DNA from: Methylophilaceae bacterium LSUCC0717
GTDB taxonomy: Bacteria; Pseudomonadota; Gammaproteobacteria; Burkholderiales; Methylophilaceae
Assembly: GCA_024919195.1 (NCBI GenBank)
Contig: CP103436.1
Location: forward strand, 744,001-808,000
Length of the DNA: 64,000 bases
Reading direction: 5' to 3'
Below are positions 61,404-64,000 of the stretch, piece after piece. The position numbers were made by a program, and so were the translations under genes. The notes below the pieces were generated by a model, which worked only from the letters and a program-made list of their open reading frames with translations, was not told the DNA's origin and did no database searches. Within the stretch, counting starts at the first letter, position 1; each line of letters starts with the position of its first letter.

Positions 61404-63471
61404 TCCAGGTTATTTTGGCATTTAACGGCATCCCCACCATAATGTTATCCACATTATGAGCAGAGGAGAAATAGGTCTTGTCTAGCAAGTTCTCTATATT
61501 AAATTGCACACTGGTCTTTTCATCAATTTTGGCATAAGCCGCCGCATCCATCCTAACCCAGCCAGGAATGGTGACACTCGTGGAGCTGGTCGGTGTGGCC
61601 GCATACATCTCACCACGTCCAATCATGCCGAGTGCAGCAGACCACGTGGAATTAAATTCATACTTATTCCATATTGAAAAATTATGACTAGCCACATTAC
61701 CGAGACGCGTTCCCTCAGAGATAGCACTTGAACCAACACCCTGATCTTTCGTGATTTCCGCGTTGACATAGTTATAGCCAGCCAGGACAGTATATCGATC
61801 GGTTAAATTACCATTCAGCGTAAACTCCAAACCTCTTGATCTTTGACCATCAACAATTATTTTTTTGGTCACGTCATCAGGGTCGGTGATTTGCATCCTC
61901 TCACGCTCTAACTGATAAAGGGCAAACGTACCAAACAGCTGCTCATGAAATTGAATTTTTGTCCCCACCTCATAATTCACAAATTTTTCAGGGTCCTGAT
62001 TGACATTATCATTACTGATGCCGTCCAGCTGATCTCCATTTCTTGGCTGGTAGGCGTTACTGTATGAAACGTAATAAGAAATATTCTCGTTAGGCTTAAA
62101 AATATAACCGATTCGACTGGACATCATGTTGTCCTTAATATTAAATTTCAATGAATCTTTAACGTTGTTAAAGTCCGTCTCATAATGGTCTTTTCTTAAG
62201 CCCAGAACAAACTGGTGTTGGTCATTAATTTTGATTTGATCTTGAATATAGACGGATGTGTACCGAATGTCTGTTTTTTTGTCGCGGTCGTAAGTATTAA
62301 AATTCCAGCCAGAACTCACTGGGCTATGAACAGAAACAGTTTGATTGGCAGCGGTTAATCGATATCTTCTGTTATCCTGACTTCCAACCTCTAATCCAGT
62401 TAGGAGTGTGTGCTCGAAACCTCCCATTTCAAAGTTCCAAGTCACATCAGTCTGATTGAAGAAATTCTGTCTTTGCGTGTTGTCGTAATATCCCTTTAAA
62501 GTCAACGTATCAGATGAGCTTACTGAACTTCCTGCATAAACGTTTTGATAATATTTATCGTAATCGGTGTATCGGGTCGTATTCTTGATCATCACATTGT
62601 CAGAAAAATAATGTTCGATATTAAAGAATGTTGAGTTCACACTGACCTCGTTGGGGCTTACGCTTGCTGTACCATAATATGTGCCTCGATTCCCATTGTA
62701 AGGTCGCCCATTCTGGGATGGGATGCCCCTGTAACCAATCCTCTGGTCATGGAAATATTCCCTGCCAAATTTTATGGTTGTTTTATCATCAAGCAAGTAT
62801 GTAAACACAGGATTAATGCCTTGCTTCTCATAATTAACTCCCTTGATGAAAGAGTCACCCTTGTCTGCTAAAACATTGAGCCTAACTGCAAAACGATCTG
62901 TTATTTTTCTATTAATGTCTAATGTGGCACGCTTCGAATCAAAGCTTCCGAGTTGCAAAGTGTAGCTATTAATATCGATAAAGGATGCCTGCTTGCTGAC
63001 TCGGTTAACAATACCTCCACTTCCACCCTTGCCAAATAGTATGCCATTGGCACCCATCAGCACATCAACCCTCTCAATGTTGTAAAGATCTCTATAGTAC
63101 TCTGCATCATCCTTAACACCGTCCAGAAATATATCTGCTGTGGTTTTATTACCTCTGATAATAAAGGCATCACGGTTCCCCTCACCTTGATCGAGATCAA
63201 TTCCTGGCGCATAAGTAATCGATTGGCCCAGACTGGTGGCTTGCTGATCTTTTAATTGCTCTTGATTAATCACGTTGACTGACTGAGGAAGGTCTATTAA
63301 TTTTGTATTAGTCTTGGTGGCTGATCCTGAATATGAGTTTGAATATTTACTTACCGGTGCAGTGACATCAATATTTTCTAAGCCAAGATCTCCAGCCTTT
63401 GTTTGCGTATTAATCACTAAAGTCAGAGTTAAGCAAATCATCACTCCACGTAAATTTATTTTTTTTGACAT
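61390..63471 (-). CDS. TonB-dependent siderophore receptor
   Basis: Outer-membrane importer of ferric siderophore, 693 residues. Signal peptide 1-26 (ending TKA), a short TonB-box region near LENIDVTAP, plug domain at about 50-155 (DLPQSVNVINQEQL; FIIRGNKTTADIFLDGVKDDAEYYRDLYNIERVDVLMG), then a 22-strand barrel ending with an aromatic residue (ITWIRDF). Resembles the FhuE/FpvA/Fiu group; the ligand cannot be told. Under a perfect Fur box. Parts look less AT-rich than the neighbours, which may mean later acquisition. No tonB-exbBD or siderophore synthesis genes are here. Confidence 0.94.
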   Translation of the reverse strand: MSKKINLRGVMICLTLTLVINTQTKAGDLGLENIDVTAPVSKYSNSYSGSATKTNTKLIDLPQSVNVINQEQLKDQQATSLGQSITYAPGIDLDQGEGNRDAFIIRGNKTTADIFLDGVKDDAEYYRDLYNIERVDVLMGANGILFGKGGSGGIVNRVSKQASFIDINSYTLQLGSFDSKRATLDINRKITDRFAVRLNVLADKGDSFIKGVNYEKQGINPVFTYLLDDKTTIKFGREYFHDQRIGYRGIPSQNGRPYNGNRGTYYGTASVSPNEVSVNSTFFNIEHYFSDNVMIKNTTRYTDYDKYYQNVYAGSSVSSSDTLTLKGYYDNTQRQNFFNQTDVTWNFEMGGFEHTLLTGLEVGSQDNRRYRLTAANQTVSVHSPVSSGWNFNTYDRDKKTDIRYTSVYIQDQIKINDQHQFVLGLRKDHYETDFNNVKDSLKFNIKDNMMSSRIGYIFKPNENISYYVSYSNAYQPRNGDQLDGISNDNVNQDPEKFVNYEVGTKIQFHEQLFGTFALYQLERERMQITDPDDVTKKIIVDGQRSRGLEFTLNGNLTDRYTVLAGYNYVNAEITKDQGVGSSAISEGTRLGNVASHNFSIWNKYEFNSTWSAALGMIGRGEMYAATPTSSTSVTIPGWVRMDAAAYAKIDEKTSVQFNIENLLDKTYFSSAHNVDNIMVGMPLNAKITWIRDF

Positions 63472-63500
63472 AGGTTTATTAAAAATTAACAGGGAAACAC

Positions 63501-63529
63501 ATTCTAAATGAGAATGATTCTCATTACAA
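63501..63529 (-). promoter_or_regulatory. promoter of the TonB receptor gene
   Basis: Minus strand TTGTAA, 17 nt, TAGAAT. The spacer is filled by the Fur box, the classical arrangement for iron repression. Confidence 0.65.
63507..63525. promoter_or_regulatory. Fur box
   Basis: A perfect 9-1-9 palindrome, AATGAGAATGATTCTCATT, very close to the 19-bp Fur consensus, 36 nt before the receptor start and 42 nt before hslO. Fe-Fur would cover the receptor promoter; an effect on hslO is possible. Confidence 0.9.
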
Positions 63530-63567
63530 GAAATTTTTTATACTTAAATGTTGATATAATTCTGCAA

Positions 63568-64000
63568 ATGAAAACAGACCTTATAACCAGATTTGTTATT
63601 AATAACTCCTCTATTCGAGGCAATATTATTCGCATAAAAAACAGCTTAGCTGAGTTAAAAAAATCTTTAGCAATACCAAAACAGATTGCTTCCTCTTTTA
63701 ATGAAATTGTCACGGTGTGTCCGATGCTAGCCGCAACGCTGAAGTTTGAAGGCGGTCTAATTTTGCAAATACAGGGGAAAAAATCCTTAAAACTAATCAT
63801 CGCAGAGTCCGATAATGATTTTAAAATCCGTGGCACCATCAAACTTACAGAAAATACAAAAGAGACATTTCAGGATTTGATTCAAGATGCAATTGTTGCT
63901 CTAACTGTTGTTCATAAAGATCAAAAAACACCCTATCAGGGAATTATTGAAGTCGGGTCAGGTGAGATCAAGGCCATGATTGAGCATTATCTAACCCAAT
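63568..64000 (+). CDS. hslO: Hsp33 redox-regulated chaperone (N-terminal part)
   Basis: Redox-activated holdase. 144 residues are visible before the window ends; the C-terminal zinc domain (CxC...CxxC) is outside. The N-terminal domain matches Hsp33: FVINNSSIRGNIIRI, then MLAATLKFEGGLILQIQGKKSLKLIIAE and PYQGIIEVGSGEIKAMIEHYL. Candidate -10 boxes are TATACT (63539-63544) and TATAAT (63555-63560); the second would give a nearly leaderless mRNA. Divergent from the TonB receptor and sharing its Fur-box region. Confidence 0.88.
   Translation, partial: MKTDLITRFVINNSSIRGNIIRIKNSLAELKKSLAIPKQIASSFNEIVTVCPMLAATLKFEGGLILQIQGKKSLKLIIAESDNDFKIRGTIKLTENTKETFQDLIQDAIVALTVVHKDQKTPYQGIIEVGSGEIKAMIEHYLTQ

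Noticed and set aside
63504-63842. 112-codon minus-strand ORF at the right edge
   Set aside because: It lies opposite the Hsp33 N-terminal domain, which matches its family closely, and would cross the Fur box; no recognisable protein features.

Overview
The window is a compact, AT-rich stretch of a bacterial chromosome. Almost every base is coding, no stretch above 300 bases lacks a gene, and I see no rRNA, tRNA, insertion sequence, phage or CRISPR array. The gene order leuC-leuD-leuB-asd-fimV-truA-trpF-trpB-trpA-accD-folC-SPOR-cvpA-purF-metZ, the gyrA-serC-pheA-hisC block, and an EF-P with Arg32 next to its rhamnosyltransferase EarP are betaproteobacterial. The PQQ genes fit a methylotroph that uses a PQQ methanol dehydrogenase. 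My best guess (inference) is a streamlined aquatic Methylophilaceae of the OM43/LD28 ('Methylopumilus') type.

Layout. 1-1304: pqqC (cut by the window edge) and pqqB, minus strand. 1375-8257: minus-strand operon gyrA-serC-pheA-hisC-aroF ending in an intrinsic terminator. 8352-9621: metZ with its own sigma70-like promoter and what reads as a SAM-II riboswitch. 9622-27661: a minus-strand run of 19 genes (argD to purF) covering arginine, leucine, aspartate-family, tryptophan, fatty-acid, folate and purine synthesis, with no gap over 4 nt; a strong hairpin with a U-tract sits directly before its first gene. 27719-28338: a PuuD-like membrane protein and an unlisted 30-residue membrane peptide. 28419-31620: an EamA transporter and a NarL/NarX-type two-component pair, divergent from acs. 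31743-38994: acs, yhdP, tldD, closed by a terminator embedded in the tldD and efp coding ends. 38997-41046: greB-earP-efp. 41074-46614: an AddB/AddA-like helicase-nuclease pair. 46611-56153: mfd, rpiA, serS, rarA, lolA, ftsK. 56286-60111: trxB, an Smr protein, ispF, ispD, amt. 60215-61403: a DUF3301 protein and gluQ. 61390-64000: a TonB-dependent siderophore receptor under a perfect Fur box, divergent from hslO (cut by the window edge).

How it works together. Most genes are housekeeping and anabolic, packed so that adjacent genes are probably translationally coupled: 4-nt ATGA/GTGA and 8-nt start/stop overlaps recur. Regulation is visible at few places: the putative SAM-II element on metZ, the Fur box on the TonB receptor, the divergent two-component/acs promoter region, and the argD leader hairpin.

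Most notable: the SAM-II aptamer on metZ in an apparent betaproteobacterium, the terminator-like element at the head of the 18-kb operon, an orphan ECF-T-like membrane protein inside that operon, an AddB-like protein that seems to have lost its iron-sulfur cysteines, and an altered glycine loop in RpiA. I did not find a wholly new multi-gene system. Several start codons are reassigned below (SPOR protein, truA, leuD, argG, argD, ispD, amt).
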